DNA from: Paraburkholderia podalyriae
GTDB taxonomy: Bacteria; Pseudomonadota; Gammaproteobacteria; Burkholderiales; Burkholderiaceae
Reading direction: 5' to 3'
Assembly: GCF_014397785.1 (NCBI RefSeq)
Contig: NZ_VZQQ01000008.1
Span: forward strand, 124,001 to 188,000
DNA: 64,000 nt
The notes under the pieces are model-generated. The model saw only the letters and a list, made by a program, of their open reading frames with translations, had not been told where the DNA came from and made no database searches. Below, piece by piece: positions 1 through 8,619 of the stretch. The position numbers were made by a program, and so were the translations under genes. Position 1 is the stretch's first letter. The number at the start of each line of letters is the position of its first letter.

Positions 1-915
1 GGCGGCGATCTGATGATCGGCGGCACGCGCGCGAATACGCTCGCGCCGCAGCAGCGCAACATCTCGATGGTGTTTCAGAGTTACGCGCTGTATCCGCATC
101 TGTCGGTGTATGAAAACATCGCGTTCGGTCCGAGAATTCGTAGGGAATCCCCGGAGAAATTCAAGCCGCGCATTGATGCGGCCGCGAAGATGCTCAACCT
201 GAGCGGCTATCTTGACCGCTTGCCGCGCGCACTGTCGGGCGGTCAGCGGCAGCGCGTCGCGATGGGCCGCGCGGTCGTGCGCGAGCCGTCGCTGTTCCTG
301 TTCGACGAACCGCTGTCGAATCTCGACGCGAAGCTGCGCGTGCAGATGCGAACCGAGATCAAGGCGCTGCATCAGCGCTTGAAGAACACAGTGATCTACG
401 TCACGCACGATCAGATCGAAGCGATGACGATGGCCGATCGCATCGTCGTAATGAACGCGGGACGTATCGAGCAGATCGGCCGGCCGCTCGAACTCTATGA
501 CCGGCCGGCGAATCTGTTCGTCGCGAGCTTCCTCGGCTCACCGTCGATGAATTTCGCCGAGGGCGTGATCGTCAATCGCACGCAGGGTGCGGGCCTCGCG
601 TTGAAGCTCGCGGACGGCAGCGAAGTCGCGCTCGAACGCACGCCCGCGTCGGCCGTGGTCGGCGCGAAGGTCACGCTCGGTGTGCGGCCCGAGCACATCG
701 AGGTCACGACGCAGATCCCGGATGCCGCGCTTGATGTCGAAGTGATCGAGCCGACTGGCGCCGAGACACACCTGTACGGGAAAATCGGCGGCACCACGTG
801 GTGCGTGACCACGCGCGAACGCTCGAAGATCGATCCCGGTCAGCGTGTCGCGCTGCGTCTGCCGGCCGAACACATTCATCTATTCGATACGGAGAGTGGA
901 CGCAGGCTGGTCTGA
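1..915 (+). CDS. Sugar ABC transporter ATP-binding protein (MalK/UgpC type), 5'-truncated
   Basis: The frame is open from base 1, so the gene begins before the window and the Walker A loop is not visible. Visible are the Q-loop region (MVFQSYALYPHLS), the signature LSGGQRQRVAMGRA, Walker B LFLFDEPLSNLD and the switch His in VTHD. The C-terminal part contains LGVRPEHIEV, typical of the TOBE/OB regulatory domain of MalK/UgpC-type ATPases for carbohydrate import. A MurR/RpiR regulator follows about 95 bp downstream on the same strand, which fits a sugar-uptake operon. The substrate cannot be told from this fragment. Confidence 0.9.
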   Translation, partial: GGDLMIGGTRANTLAPQQRNISMVFQSYALYPHLSVYENIAFGPRIRRESPEKFKPRIDAAAKMLNLSGYLDRLPRALSGGQRQRVAMGRAVVREPSLFLFDEPLSNLDAKLRVQMRTEIKALHQRLKNTVIYVTHDQIEAMTMADRIVVMNAGRIEQIGRPLELYDRPANLFVASFLGSPSMNFAEGVIVNRTQGAGLALKLADGSEVALERTPASAVVGAKVTLGVRPEHIEVTTQIPDAALDVEVIEPTGAETHLYGKIGGTTWCVTTRERSKIDPGQRVALRLPAEHIHLFDTESGRRLV

Positions 916-1010
916 ACCGCGCGCGGCCTGAACTCGAATCAGGCCGACCGAAGCCGAAGCAGCTGCGAGCGACGCGGATCCATATGTAAACAGACCCTAA
1001 GGAACACCGG

Positions 1011-1874
1011 GTGTCCGCACCGAACTTGATTCCCCATATCCGCAGCGCACTCGCGAGTCTGCGGCCCGCCGAGCGCAAGGTCGCCGACATGGTGCTCGCC
1101 GACGTCGACTTCGCGATGCGCGCGAGCATCACCGAACTCGCGCAGCGCGCCGAAGTGTCCGAGCCTTCCGTCACGCGTTTTTGCCGCGCGATCGGTGCGC
1201 ACGGTCTGCGCGACTTCAAGATGCAGCTCGCGCAGAGCGTGGCGGGCGGGCTGCCGTATGCATCGACCGCGGTCGCGCGCGACGACGACGTGCAGACCTT
1301 GATGGACAAGGTCGGCGAAGCGGCGATCGACGGCATCACGCATGCGCGCGGCGCGCTCGATCCGGCCGTGGTCGAAAGCGCGATTGCGGCGCTTTCCAGC
1401 GCCCGGCGCGTGTTTTTCTTCGGCGTGGGTTCAGGCTCGGGGCTCGTCGCGCAGGACGCGGCGTTGCGCTTGTTGCGCATCGACATCGCGGCGGCCGCGT
1501 TTACCGACGGTCATTTGCAGCGTCTTTACGCCGGCCTGATGGAGCCCGGCGACGTCGCGTTTGCGATCTCGCATTCGGGGCGCAGCGTCGAGGTGAACGA
1601 GAGCATCCAGATCGCGAAGGAGCGCGGCGCGACGACGATCGCGCTGACCAACGTCGGCTCGCGGCTCGCATGGCTCGTCGATATTCCGCTGCTGCTGCGC
1701 GTGGCGAGCCCGATCGACCCGAACACGCCGGGCGTGTCGCGGCTCGTGCATCTGTGCATCATGGACGCGCTCGCGATCGGTGTCGCGCTGAAGGCCGGCC
1801 CCGAGACGCTGGAGAAGATGCGCCACGCGAAGGCGCGACTCGTGCCGCATCAGCCGGAAGGTGCGGGTGGGTAA
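1011..1874 (+). CDS. MurR/RpiR family transcriptional regulator (HTH + SIS)
   Basis: The protein has 287 aa and starts at GTG with an AAGGA Shine-Dalgarno about 9 bases upstream. Residues about 1-77 form the RpiR-type HTH (ITELAQRAEVSEPSVTRFCRAIG). Residues about 120-260 form a SIS sugar-phosphate-binding domain (FFFGVGSGSG near the start, AISHSGRS in the middle). Family members sense phosphorylated sugars or sugar acids. Its place directly after a sugar ABC ATPase suggests control of that transport operon. HexR-like function is possible but not proven. Confidence 0.88.
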   Translation: MSAPNLIPHIRSALASLRPAERKVADMVLADVDFAMRASITELAQRAEVSEPSVTRFCRAIGAHGLRDFKMQLAQSVAGGLPYASTAVARDDDVQTLMDKVGEAAIDGITHARGALDPAVVESAIAALSSARRVFFFGVGSGSGLVAQDAALRLLRIDIAAAAFTDGHLQRLYAGLMEPGDVAFAISHSGRSVEVNESIQIAKERGATTIALTNVGSRLAWLVDIPLLLRVASPIDPNTPGVSRLVHLCIMDALAIGVALKAGPETLEKMRHAKARLVPHQPEGAGG

Positions 1875-2007
1875 TCCAGAACCGGCTCGCAGCGTTGCCA
1901 TTCATCCGCATCGCGCGCTGCAACTGCGACCACCGCCCAACGCCTGCCGACACTGCTGCCCGGCGCGTGTGATTCCGCAAAGCGCGAGCTGAAGCACGAA
2001 GCGCCCG

Positions 2008-2652
2008 TTATGGATTGTCGCGCGTCTCGGCCGTGCGTCGGCCCAGGAAGACCGGCAGCCGCCAGCCGTAGCGTAGCGACGCGAGCCGCACCAGCACGCA
2101 CGCGAGCGTTGCGAACCACGGCGTCCACCAGTCGGTCCAGCCCGCATACGAAAAGCCCACCTGCACCGCCGCGCCGAACAACGCGGCCGATGCATAGATC
2201 TCGCGCTCGAGAATCGCGGGCACGCGCGAGAGCACGATGTCGCGCATCACACCGCCGCCCACCGCACTGACGACCCCGAGCAGAATCGCGAGTTCCGCAT
2301 TGTGGCCGTACACGAGCGTCTTCTGCGCGCCCGACACCGCGAACAGGCCCAGCCCGATCGCATCGAAGAACAACACCGGCTGACGCAGCCGGCGCACCTG
2401 CGGATACGCGAGAATCGTCACCGCCGACGCGGCCAGCGCGGTAGCCAGATATCGCCAGTTCGACAGCCCCGCGGGTGGGATCGCGCCGATGCACACGTCG
2501 CGCACGATGCCGCCGCCGCACGCGACCATGAAGGCGATCACGACGATGCCAAACAGGTCGAGCCGTCGCTGACGCGCGGCCACGGCGCCGCTGATCGCGA
2601 ATACGAAGGTACCGATCAGGTCGAGAATGGTATAGACGGCGTGTGAATTCAC
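2008..2652 (-). CDS. TRIC-type channel / UPF0126 membrane protein
   Basis: This 214 aa protein is strongly hydrophobic with about seven predicted membrane segments. It contains two copies of the family repeat: a GTFVFAISGAVAA / GGGIVRDVCIG half and a GLFAVSGAQKT / GGGVMRDIVL half. This internally duplicated GGGxxRD pattern is characteristic of the UPF0126/YicG family, related to trimeric intracellular cation channels. It acts in the inner membrane. It lies downstream of the MarR gene on the same strand (84 bp gap) and may be cotranscribed with it. Confidence 0.88.
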   Translation of the reverse strand: MNSHAVYTILDLIGTFVFAISGAVAARQRRLDLFGIVVIAFMVACGGGIVRDVCIGAIPPAGLSNWRYLATALAASAVTILAYPQVRRLRQPVLFFDAIGLGLFAVSGAQKTLVYGHNAELAILLGVVSAVGGGVMRDIVLSRVPAILEREIYASAALFGAAVQVGFSYAGWTDWWTPWFATLACVLVRLASLRYGWRLPVFLGRRTAETRDNP

Positions 2653-2736
2653 TGAGTGGTTTCGTGTTGGTCGAGCCAGCAGGGATTCTTGTTAGCGTGA
2701 CCGCCAGGAAGAAAGCGGCGGAATGTGGATCGTCGA

Positions 2737-3192
2737 TCAGGATCTCGCTGATCGCGCGCTTGCGCAGTCGCTTTCGAGCAGGCTGTGCGAAAGCTTGTCG
2801 AGCAGACGTTCGAGCATCTTGCGTTCGTTCCGGCTGAGTGCCTTCGCGAGCTCGACTTCGAGTTCAGTGCCCACCGCTTCCGACGCCTGCGCGACTTCGA
2901 GGCCGTGCGCGGTGGCGCGCAACGCGATGCTGCGGCGGTCCGACGCATGCATGTTGCGCTTGATCAGGCCGCGCGTTTCAAGTTCGGCGAGGACCTTGGA
3001 AAGCAGCGTTTTTTCGATCAGCGCGCGCTGCGAAACGGCCTTGGGCGTGATGTCGGGCTCCGCGCATACGAGGCGCAGCACGCGCAGCGCACGCACGTCG
3101 AGATCCCAGTGCTCGCGGTAGACCCTGTTCGCGCGGTTGATCAGCAACGCGCTGGTCAGATCGAGCCTGAAAGTCAGGAAGTCCGAGTACAA
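2737..3192 (-). CDS. MarR family transcriptional regulator
   Basis: The 151 aa protein shows the MarR winged helix: recognition region TPKAVSQRALIEKTLLSKVLAELETRGLI (split here around residues 55-85), then a wing containing RNMHASDRRSIALRATAHG. The D-x-R-S/R signature of the wing is present. A 27-bp palindrome overlaps the likely -35 element of its own promoter (3240-3266), which indicates autorepression. The regulated ligand or target is unknown; the adjacent TRIC-type channel gene is a candidate. Confidence 0.9.
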   Translation of the reverse strand: MYSDFLTFRLDLTSALLINRANRVYREHWDLDVRALRVLRLVCAEPDITPKAVSQRALIEKTLLSKVLAELETRGLIKRNMHASDRRSIALRATAHGLEVAQASEAVGTELEVELAKALSRNERKMLERLLDKLSHSLLESDCASARSARS

Positions 3193-3231
3193 GAATTTGC
3201 TCCGCTGTCGACCGTCATACGCAGTGCAGGC

Positions 3232-3266
3232 ATTATAGGCAAGTAGTTGAAACTTTCAAATACTTG
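3232..3266 (-). promoter_or_regulatory. MarR promoter with 27-bp palindromic operator
   Basis: On the minus strand a TATAAT -10 box (3237-3232) and a TTGAAA -35 box (3259-3254) are 16 bp apart. The -35 box lies in the middle of a palindrome at 3240-3266 with outer arms CAAGTA/TACTTG and inner arms TTGAAA/TTTCAA. This is the size and layout of a MarR-dimer operator and would let the regulator block its own transcription. Binding by the adjacent gene product is inferred. Confidence 0.75.
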
Positions 3267-3289
3267 CGCGGATCGGACTGCCTGCCCGG

Positions 3290-3817
3290 TCAAAGCTGTT
3301 TGCAATAGAACGTCGTGGCGCAGAACGCGCCATCGGGCATCAGCGCGTAATTCGGCACGCTCCCGACGCGTTGCCAGCCGGCGCGCTGATAGAGCCGCTC
3401 GGCATCGCCGCCGGTCACGGTGTCGAGCACGAGAACCGATTTTTTTTCTTCCCGCGCGATGCGATCGAGCTCGCTCATCAAGGCGTGAGCGACGCCGCGC
3501 CGGCGCGCTTTTGTGTGCACGAGCATCTTCGCGACGTCGGCGCGATGCGGCTGATTTTCGGGTTGCGCGGTGATCAACTGCACGGTGCCGATGATGCTGC
3601 CGTCCCGATCTTCAGCGATCACCAATGCGCGCTCGCCGCGCGCCACGCCGTCCGCGACGTTGCGCCAGAACCCGAGCGCCGTGTCACGCGAGATCGGCAG
3701 CATGAAGCTGACCGACGCCCCACCTTCCACGCAGTCGATGAGCACGTCGGCGAGTGCTTCGACGCAGGCCGCGGCTTCGTTCGCGCCGGCGCGCCGTATG
3801 GTCACGTCATCGATCAT
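3290..3817 (-). CDS. GNAT family N-acetyltransferase
   Basis: The 175 aa protein has the GNAT acetyl-CoA motif region VAKMLVHTKARRRGVAHAL (R-x-x-G-V/A pattern) and the later LYQRAGWQRVG segment. The start codon overlaps the stop of the upstream XRE-cupin gene by four bases (ATGA), so the two are translationally coupled. The substrate is unknown; GNATs paired with XRE-cupin regulators often modify small molecules or amines. Confidence 0.88.
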   Translation of the reverse strand: MIDDVTIRRAGANEAAACVEALADVLIDCVEGGASVSFMLPISRDTALGFWRNVADGVARGERALVIAEDRDGSIIGTVQLITAQPENQPHRADVAKMLVHTKARRRGVAHALMSELDRIAREEKKSVLVLDTVTGGDAERLYQRAGWQRVGSVPNYALMPDGAFCATTFYCKQL

Positions 3818-4401
3818 CCGTTGCTCCGTTCATTGACTGGCGATGTGCTCAGCGCGACGAGATAGCGCGCGCGTTTGCGAGTGGGATTGCGGAACACGAT
3901 CGGGCTATCGAGCCGCATCGCGAGACAGTCGCCTGTCTTGAGCCGCCAACTGGTGTCGCCGACTGTGATTTCCATCGACCCGTCGAGCATCCACACTTGT
4001 TGATGAATGTCGGCGGCGCGGGCGCCGGTTTCGTAACTGACGCGTTGTCCCGCAGGGAAGTTGACCTCGACCAACTGGATCGCCGAGCGCGCGGTCGGCG
4101 ATAGATGACGCCGCGCGTAACCGGAGCTCGGGTCGGTCCACACCGCCTGCCCGTTCGCCCGACTGAGCGGCGACGGCTCGGCGGCCGGTGCGCCATCCTG
4201 CTCGAACAGCGACGCGAGCGGCACGTTCAACGCGGTCGCGAGCTTGTCGAGCACGGTCGCGGTGGGGCTGCTCTGCCCGCGCTCGATCAGCGAGATATTC
4301 GAGCGGCTGACCTTGCTGCGCTCGGCCAGTGCATCGAGCGACCAGTTTTGCGCGTCGCGCAGCTGTTTGACCCGGCGTGCGATCAGGGTGTTGATGTCCA
4401 T
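3814..4401 (-). CDS. XRE family regulator with C-terminal cupin
   Basis: I place the start at the ATG giving MDINTLIARRVKQL (195 aa), because the longer open frame upstream has no homology to the family and would run over the promoter. Residues about 8-62 are an XRE helix-turn-helix (WSLDALAERSKVSRSNIS). Residues about 110-180 form a cupin (VSYETGARAADIHQQVWMLDG ... GDTSWRLKTGDCLAM). It is the first gene of a coupled operon with the GNAT. A paired repeat just upstream (4405-4437) is the probable operator. Confidence 0.88.
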   Translation of the reverse strand: MDINTLIARRVKQLRDAQNWSLDALAERSKVSRSNISLIERGQSSPTATVLDKLATALNVPLASLFEQDGAPAAEPSPLSRANGQAVWTDPSSGYARRHLSPTARSAIQLVEVNFPAGQRVSYETGARAADIHQQVWMLDGSMEITVGDTSWRLKTGDCLAMRLDSPIVFRNPTRKRARYLVALSTSPVNERSNG

Positions 4402-4404
4402 GTG

Positions 4405-4437
4405 TTCCAGTTTACGAGACGGTGCTTCCAGTAAACT
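4405..4437 (-). promoter_or_regulatory. Putative XRE-cupin operator: paired 11-bp repeats
   Basis: Two copies of an 11-bp element on the plus strand, TTCCAGTTTAC at 4405-4415 and TTCCAGTAAAC at 4426-4436, are exactly 21 bp (two helical turns) apart. Within them AGTTTAC (4409-4415) and GTAAACT (4431-4437) also form an inverted repeat. The site begins four bases before the regulator start codon, so occupancy should block expression. Autoregulation is inferred. Confidence 0.6.
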
Positions 4438-4505
4438 AGAGGTCGATTCTTTTGTTGTCAATATAGAGGCTGCGCGTGGGCCTCTCGTCTGGCTGGTTTC
4501 GCGCG

Positions 4506-5684
4506 TCAAACTAACGAGCCGTTCCTCTTTGCAGCGGGATTCGATGTGCCTTCGGCATTCAACGCCATCCTGAGCGCCGGCGTATCGACGGGCAACGCCG
4601 CGAGTTTTTCGCGCAGGGCGCCCGTCGTGCTGTCGAACGCGACCCGCTGACTTGTCGTGAGCGGCGAAGCGCCGGTTCGGCTTGTCAACGTGAGCGGATC
4701 GATCGGTTGATCATGCTCACGCACCTCGAAATGCAGATGGGGTCCCGTGGCCGTGCCGGTACTGCCTACCGCGCCGAGCGGTTGTCCCTCAGTCACCTGC
4801 GCGCCGACGCGCAAATCGCGCGCGAAGGCCGACAGATGCGCGTAATGCGTCGTATAGCCTCGCGGATGACTGAGCACGACGATCTTGCCGTAACCGCCTC
4901 TGAAGCCAACGAACCGCACGGTTCCCGAGCCGGCCGCGACGACAGACGCCCCCTTCGGGGCTGCAAAGTCCACACCTGTGTGCATTAGATGCTTGCCCTT
5001 GACCGGATGGATCCGGTAACCGAATGGCGAACTGACCCGAACGTGATCGACAGGCATCGTAAAGGGCTTGGCGGCAAGCCGCTGTCCGTCGAATGCATAG
5101 TAGTCTCCGTCGGTGTGCCCCGGCGCGACAAACCAAACGGCCTGGTAGACGTTACCGCGCGACCTGAGTTCCACCGCAGTCAGACGCTTGCGCTCTGTCG
5201 TCGTATCGGCGCGTGCGTATAGAAGCTGGTAGGTGTCGCCCTTCTGCGCGGGGGCGGCGAGGTCGAGCCGATGCGCAAAAATGCGCGAGATTTGCTCCTG
5301 TATATCCACCGGCACGCTGGCGCGCACCAGCGTGTCACGCAACGTGCCTTCGATGCGCCCCGCATATGACCCGCTGTCGGCCTCCGGCATGACCATCGGC
5401 GCAGCGTCAGCTAGCTCACCCGTTCTGGTTTTGCTGACAGGCCCGTCAACAGCCGGCACGGTCGCTTCCGAGGCCAGGGACGATCGCGTTGCGCTCGATG
5501 CTTTCACGCGACTCGCGATTTCCGATTCAGAAATCCAATCCGATGTGCCCAGCAGCGCAACGATGCCGCACAGCAATACGGCACGCGCTGAAGACATAAA
5601 TCGGCAATTCATCGAATGACCCACTGCGGCGGAAATGGTGCGAGCGCGGCAGCAGGCATGACGTAGATAGGGGGCGCGCATCAT
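4506..5684 (-). CDS. M23 family metallopeptidase (LytM/OapA-like)
   Basis: The 392 aa protein has an N-terminal membrane or signal segment at residues about 34-48 (AVLLCGIVALLG), a middle OapA-like region and a C-terminal peptidase M23 domain at about 245-345. Zinc-site residues are visible: His and Asp in MHTGVDFAAP, and the HxH of GPHLHFEVR; HYAHLSAF is also present. Such enzymes cut cross-links in peptidoglycan in the periplasm. The first of two tandem ATGs follows a GAGG, but starts at about 5612 or 5599 would give a more normal signal peptide. Confidence 0.88.
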   Translation of the reverse strand: MMRAPYLRHACCRARTISAAVGHSMNCRFMSSARAVLLCGIVALLGTSDWISESEIASRVKASSATRSSLASEATVPAVDGPVSKTRTGELADAAPMVMPEADSGSYAGRIEGTLRDTLVRASVPVDIQEQISRIFAHRLDLAAPAQKGDTYQLLYARADTTTERKRLTAVELRSRGNVYQAVWFVAPGHTDGDYYAFDGQRLAAKPFTMPVDHVRVSSPFGYRIHPVKGKHLMHTGVDFAAPKGASVVAAGSGTVRFVGFRGGYGKIVVLSHPRGYTTHYAHLSAFARDLRVGAQVTEGQPLGAVGSTGTATGPHLHFEVREHDQPIDPLTLTSRTGASPLTTSQRVAFDSTTGALREKLAALPVDTPALRMALNAEGTSNPAAKRNGSLV

Positions 5685-6342
5685 TGCGAAACCTCGCAGT
5701 CGGAATTAAGGGCTGCAGGCCTGAATGACATGGCTTGGAACAGCAGAAACCCAATAGACAGAGAGGGTTAATCGTTCGCGCTACACAACCCGGTAAGAGG
5801 AGCTTTTAGTTTATGGACCATGGCTAGCAACGAATATGGGGAGAATCCGATTTTTGAGATAGGTTCGGCGTAGGCAAGGGTGATCGCGCCCGACACGCCG
5901 GCCACCCATCCCGCGCAAGCGAGTGGGTACATGGCATCAGGTATCGCAAGTATCACAAAACCGTCACGCAGTCGTTCGAATGCATCGAGGGGTTGGACGT
6001 ACATTCTTCCGCATTCACGATAGGAATAAAAAATTCGGCATGAAATTGCCGATCCGTTGTGCGAATTGGATTAATCAACTTTCAATTGGCTTATGTAGGA
6101 AAGGACTTACACCTCATTACGCATAAAATTACGTGTATTAGTAAAAGTACTGATGCTGTAGTCAGACTACATTCTTACATTACTCAACACGGAGAGTCGC
6201 TACAGCCCATCCAGTTGCGCCGATTCTGCCTTCCAGCAGGCAAACGTTTGCAGTCATCGCTGCACGCCTGTTTTCGCGTCCGCTTTTCACCCATCCGACG
6301 CGCTCCGTTGCCCCCAAAAAGCACAATTTCGGAGAGACATCC
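5685..6342. other. AT-richer gap between M23 and GH3 genes
   Basis: About 660 bp with markedly lower GC than the flanks and no convincing gene apart from the doubtful 78-codon frame. It contains a 15-bp palindrome at 6157-6171 (TGTAGTC-A-GACTACA) about 170 bp before the GH3 start, a possible operator for that gene. Confidence 0.5.
5768..6004 (-). CDS. Short hypothetical ORF (doubtful)
   Basis: A 78 aa open frame with a partly hydrophobic middle (YPLACAGWVAGVSGAITLAYAEP). There is only a GGAAG two bases before the ATG, and base composition is lower in GC than neighbouring genes. I do not recognise the product. It may be a remnant or a chance frame in the long gap between the M23 and GH3 genes. 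Confidence 0.2.
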   Translation of the reverse strand: MYVQPLDAFERLRDGFVILAIPDAMYPLACAGWVAGVSGAITLAYAEPISKIGFSPYSLLAMVHKLKAPLTGLCSAND

Positions 6343-8559
6343 ATGCAGAAGAAACTATGGCCGGCCGTCGCGATAGCGGCGGCCGTGAGCGCCGCTGCGC
6401 ACGCGGAAATCCCCACTCCAGGTCTCGACTTCGCGCCCATGTCGGCGGTGCCGAACGCGTTCGTGTCGGCGGCGGCGCATCGGCGCGCGCAAACGCTCGT
6501 CAGCAAGATGACGGTCGACGAAAAGCTGCAGTTCATTCATTCGGAGTACGCGATGTCGGCCGTGCCGGGCGGCGGCGCGGGCTACATTCAGGGCGTGCCG
6601 CGTCTCGGCATTCCCGACCTGAACATGGTCGACTCTGCCACGGGTTCGGGCAGCACCATGCAGGCGTCGACGACTTTCCCTGCGACGCTCGCGGTGGCGG
6701 CTAGCTGGGACCGGGCGTTGTCGTGGAACTTCGGCAAGCAGATCGCGATCCAGTTGCGTCAGCAGGGCTTCGGCATGGGGCTCGGCGGCGGCACGAATCT
6801 CGCGCGTGAGCCGCGCGGTGGCCGGCTCTTCGAGTATCTCGGCGAAGATCCCGTGCTGGCCGGTGAAATGCTCGCGGAGCGCACCGACGGCACACAAAGC
6901 CAGAAGGTCATCGCGACGATCAAGCACTACATGGGCAACGAGCAGGAACATAACCGCGGTGGCGGCAACAGCCAGATCGACGAGCGCACGATGCGCGAAC
7001 TCTATCTGCTGCCGTTTGAAATCGCCGCGCGCCGCGCGCAGCCCGGCAGCGTGATGTGCAGTTACAACGAGGTCAACGGCACTTATGCGTGCGAGAACTC
7101 GCACATTCTCAACGACGTACTGAAGAACGACTGGCACTTCCAAGGTCAGGTGCAGTCGGACTGGGGCGCGGCGCATAGCACGGCACCCGCGATCAACGCC
7201 GGTCTCGACGAGGAAGAAGACGTCGGTTCGACCGTCTATCTGACGCCTGCGCTGGTCAAGCAGGCGATCGCGAACGGCTCGGTGTCGACCGCGCGCCTCG
7301 ACGACATGGTCGAGCGCAAGCTTTACGTGATGATCCGCACTGGTGTGATGGACGATCCGCCGAAGGGTGGCGCGACCATCGACTTCTCGGCCGCGAGAGC
7401 CTTCACGCAGTCGGTCGAAGAGCAATCGATGGTATTGCTGAAGAACGCCAGCAATCAGTTGCCGCTCGCAGCCGGTTCGCTGTCGCGTATCGCAGTGATC
7501 GGCGGCCACGCCGACGCGGCGGTGCTGACGGGCGGCGGTTCGGGCAACACGCGCGATCCGGTGACGGGCGCATTCGCCGGTTGCGGCGGCTTGACGTTCG
7601 GCACGGAGACGGGCTGCAGCTGGTGGACCAATCCGTGGCTGAAATTGAATACGCCGATCGTGTCCGCGATTCAGGCGCTCGCGCCGCAGGCCACGGTGAC
7701 CTTCGCGGGCAACAGCGATCAGCAGTCGCCGTTTGCCGCCTACACGCAGCAGCAGATCTCCCAGGCGGCGACGCTGGCGGCCAACTCAGACGTCGCGATC
7801 GTGGTGGTCACGCAGCCGGCCGGGGAGGACATCGGCGATTTGCCGAGCCTGGGCCTCGCGAATCCGACCAACCAGGACGCGCTCGTCGAAGCGGTCGCGG
7901 CGGCCAACCCGCACACGGTCGTCGTCGTCGAAAGCGGCAACCCGGTGTTGATGCCGTGGAAGGATAGCGTGTCGGCGATCGTCGAAGCATGGTATCCGGG
8001 CGAAGGCGGCGGCAACGCGATCGCGAACGTGCTGTTCGGCAAGGTCAATCCTTCCGGCAAGCTGCCCGTCACGTTCCCGGTGCACGACCAGGATACGCCG
8101 ACGCGGGGCACGAATGGCGCGTTTGCGGCGAACCCGGTCTACGCAGAAAAGCTCGATATGGGCTATCGCTGGTACGACTCGCAGAACATCACGCCGATGT
8201 TCGAGTTCGGCTATGGCCTGTCGTACACGCACTTCGCGTACTCGGGGCTGTCGGTCCAGCATCTGCCGGGCGGGTTGATCGACGTGTCGTTCAACGTGCG
8301 TAACGATGGCCGCGTCGCTGGCGCGGAAGTGCCGCAGGTGTACCTCGGCGTGCCGTATCAGGGCGAACCGCCGCGGCGTCTCGTCGGTTGGGACAAGGTG
8401 GGTCTGAATCCCGGCGAATCGCGCCGTGTGCACGTGGTCGTGACGCAGCGCATGCAGAGCGTGTGGGATACGACGAACAACCGTTGGCTCTATGTGCCGG
8501 GCAGTTCGGTGTTCGTCGGCGCATCGTCGCGCGACATCCGTCTGCAGGGACACAGCTAA
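6343..8559 (+). CDS. Glycoside hydrolase family 3 (beta-glucosidase-like), secreted
   Basis: The 738 aa protein begins with a signal peptide (MQKKLWPAVAIAAAVSAAAHA) after a GGAG Shine-Dalgarno. The GH3 N-terminal barrel spans about residues 40-330, with the nucleophile Asp273 in QVQSDWGA. The C-terminal alpha/beta domain spans about 355-590 and a fibronectin-III-like domain (VPQVYLGVPYQ ... RRLVGWDKV) ends the protein. It should release glucose or related sugars from beta-linked oligosaccharides in the periplasm or outside. The gene stands alone and converges on the amidohydrolase gene. Confidence 0.93.
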   Translation: MQKKLWPAVAIAAAVSAAAHAEIPTPGLDFAPMSAVPNAFVSAAAHRRAQTLVSKMTVDEKLQFIHSEYAMSAVPGGGAGYIQGVPRLGIPDLNMVDSATGSGSTMQASTTFPATLAVAASWDRALSWNFGKQIAIQLRQQGFGMGLGGGTNLAREPRGGRLFEYLGEDPVLAGEMLAERTDGTQSQKVIATIKHYMGNEQEHNRGGGNSQIDERTMRELYLLPFEIAARRAQPGSVMCSYNEVNGTYACENSHILNDVLKNDWHFQGQVQSDWGAAHSTAPAINAGLDEEEDVGSTVYLTPALVKQAIANGSVSTARLDDMVERKLYVMIRTGVMDDPPKGGATIDFSAARAFTQSVEEQSMVLLKNASNQLPLAAGSLSRIAVIGGHADAAVLTGGGSGNTRDPVTGAFAGCGGLTFGTETGCSWWTNPWLKLNTPIVSAIQALAPQATVTFAGNSDQQSPFAAYTQQQISQAATLAANSDVAIVVVTQPAGEDIGDLPSLGLANPTNQDALVEAVAAANPHTVVVVESGNPVLMPWKDSVSAIVEAWYPGEGGGNAIANVLFGKVNPSGKLPVTFPVHDQDTPTRGTNGAFAANPVYAEKLDMGYRWYDSQNITPMFEFGYGLSYTHFAYSGLSVQHLPGGLIDVSFNVRNDGRVAGAEVPQVYLGVPYQGEPPRRLVGWDKVGLNPGESRRVHVVVTQRMQSVWDTTNNRWLYVPGSSVFVGASSRDIRLQGHS

Positions 8560-8579
8560 ATAGTGTGACAGTGTAGCGA

Positions 8580-8609
8580 ATGCGGGCGCGCGAAGTTGCG
8601 CGCCCGCAT
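8580..8609. terminator. Bidirectional hairpin between convergent genes
   Basis: A perfect 12-bp stem (ATGCGGGCGCGC / GCGCGCCCGCAT) with a 6-base loop GAAGTT sits between the stops of the convergent GH3 and amidohydrolase genes. There is no long T-run, but its position fits a shared terminator. Confidence 0.65.
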
Positions 8610-8619
8610 GTATTGCTGA

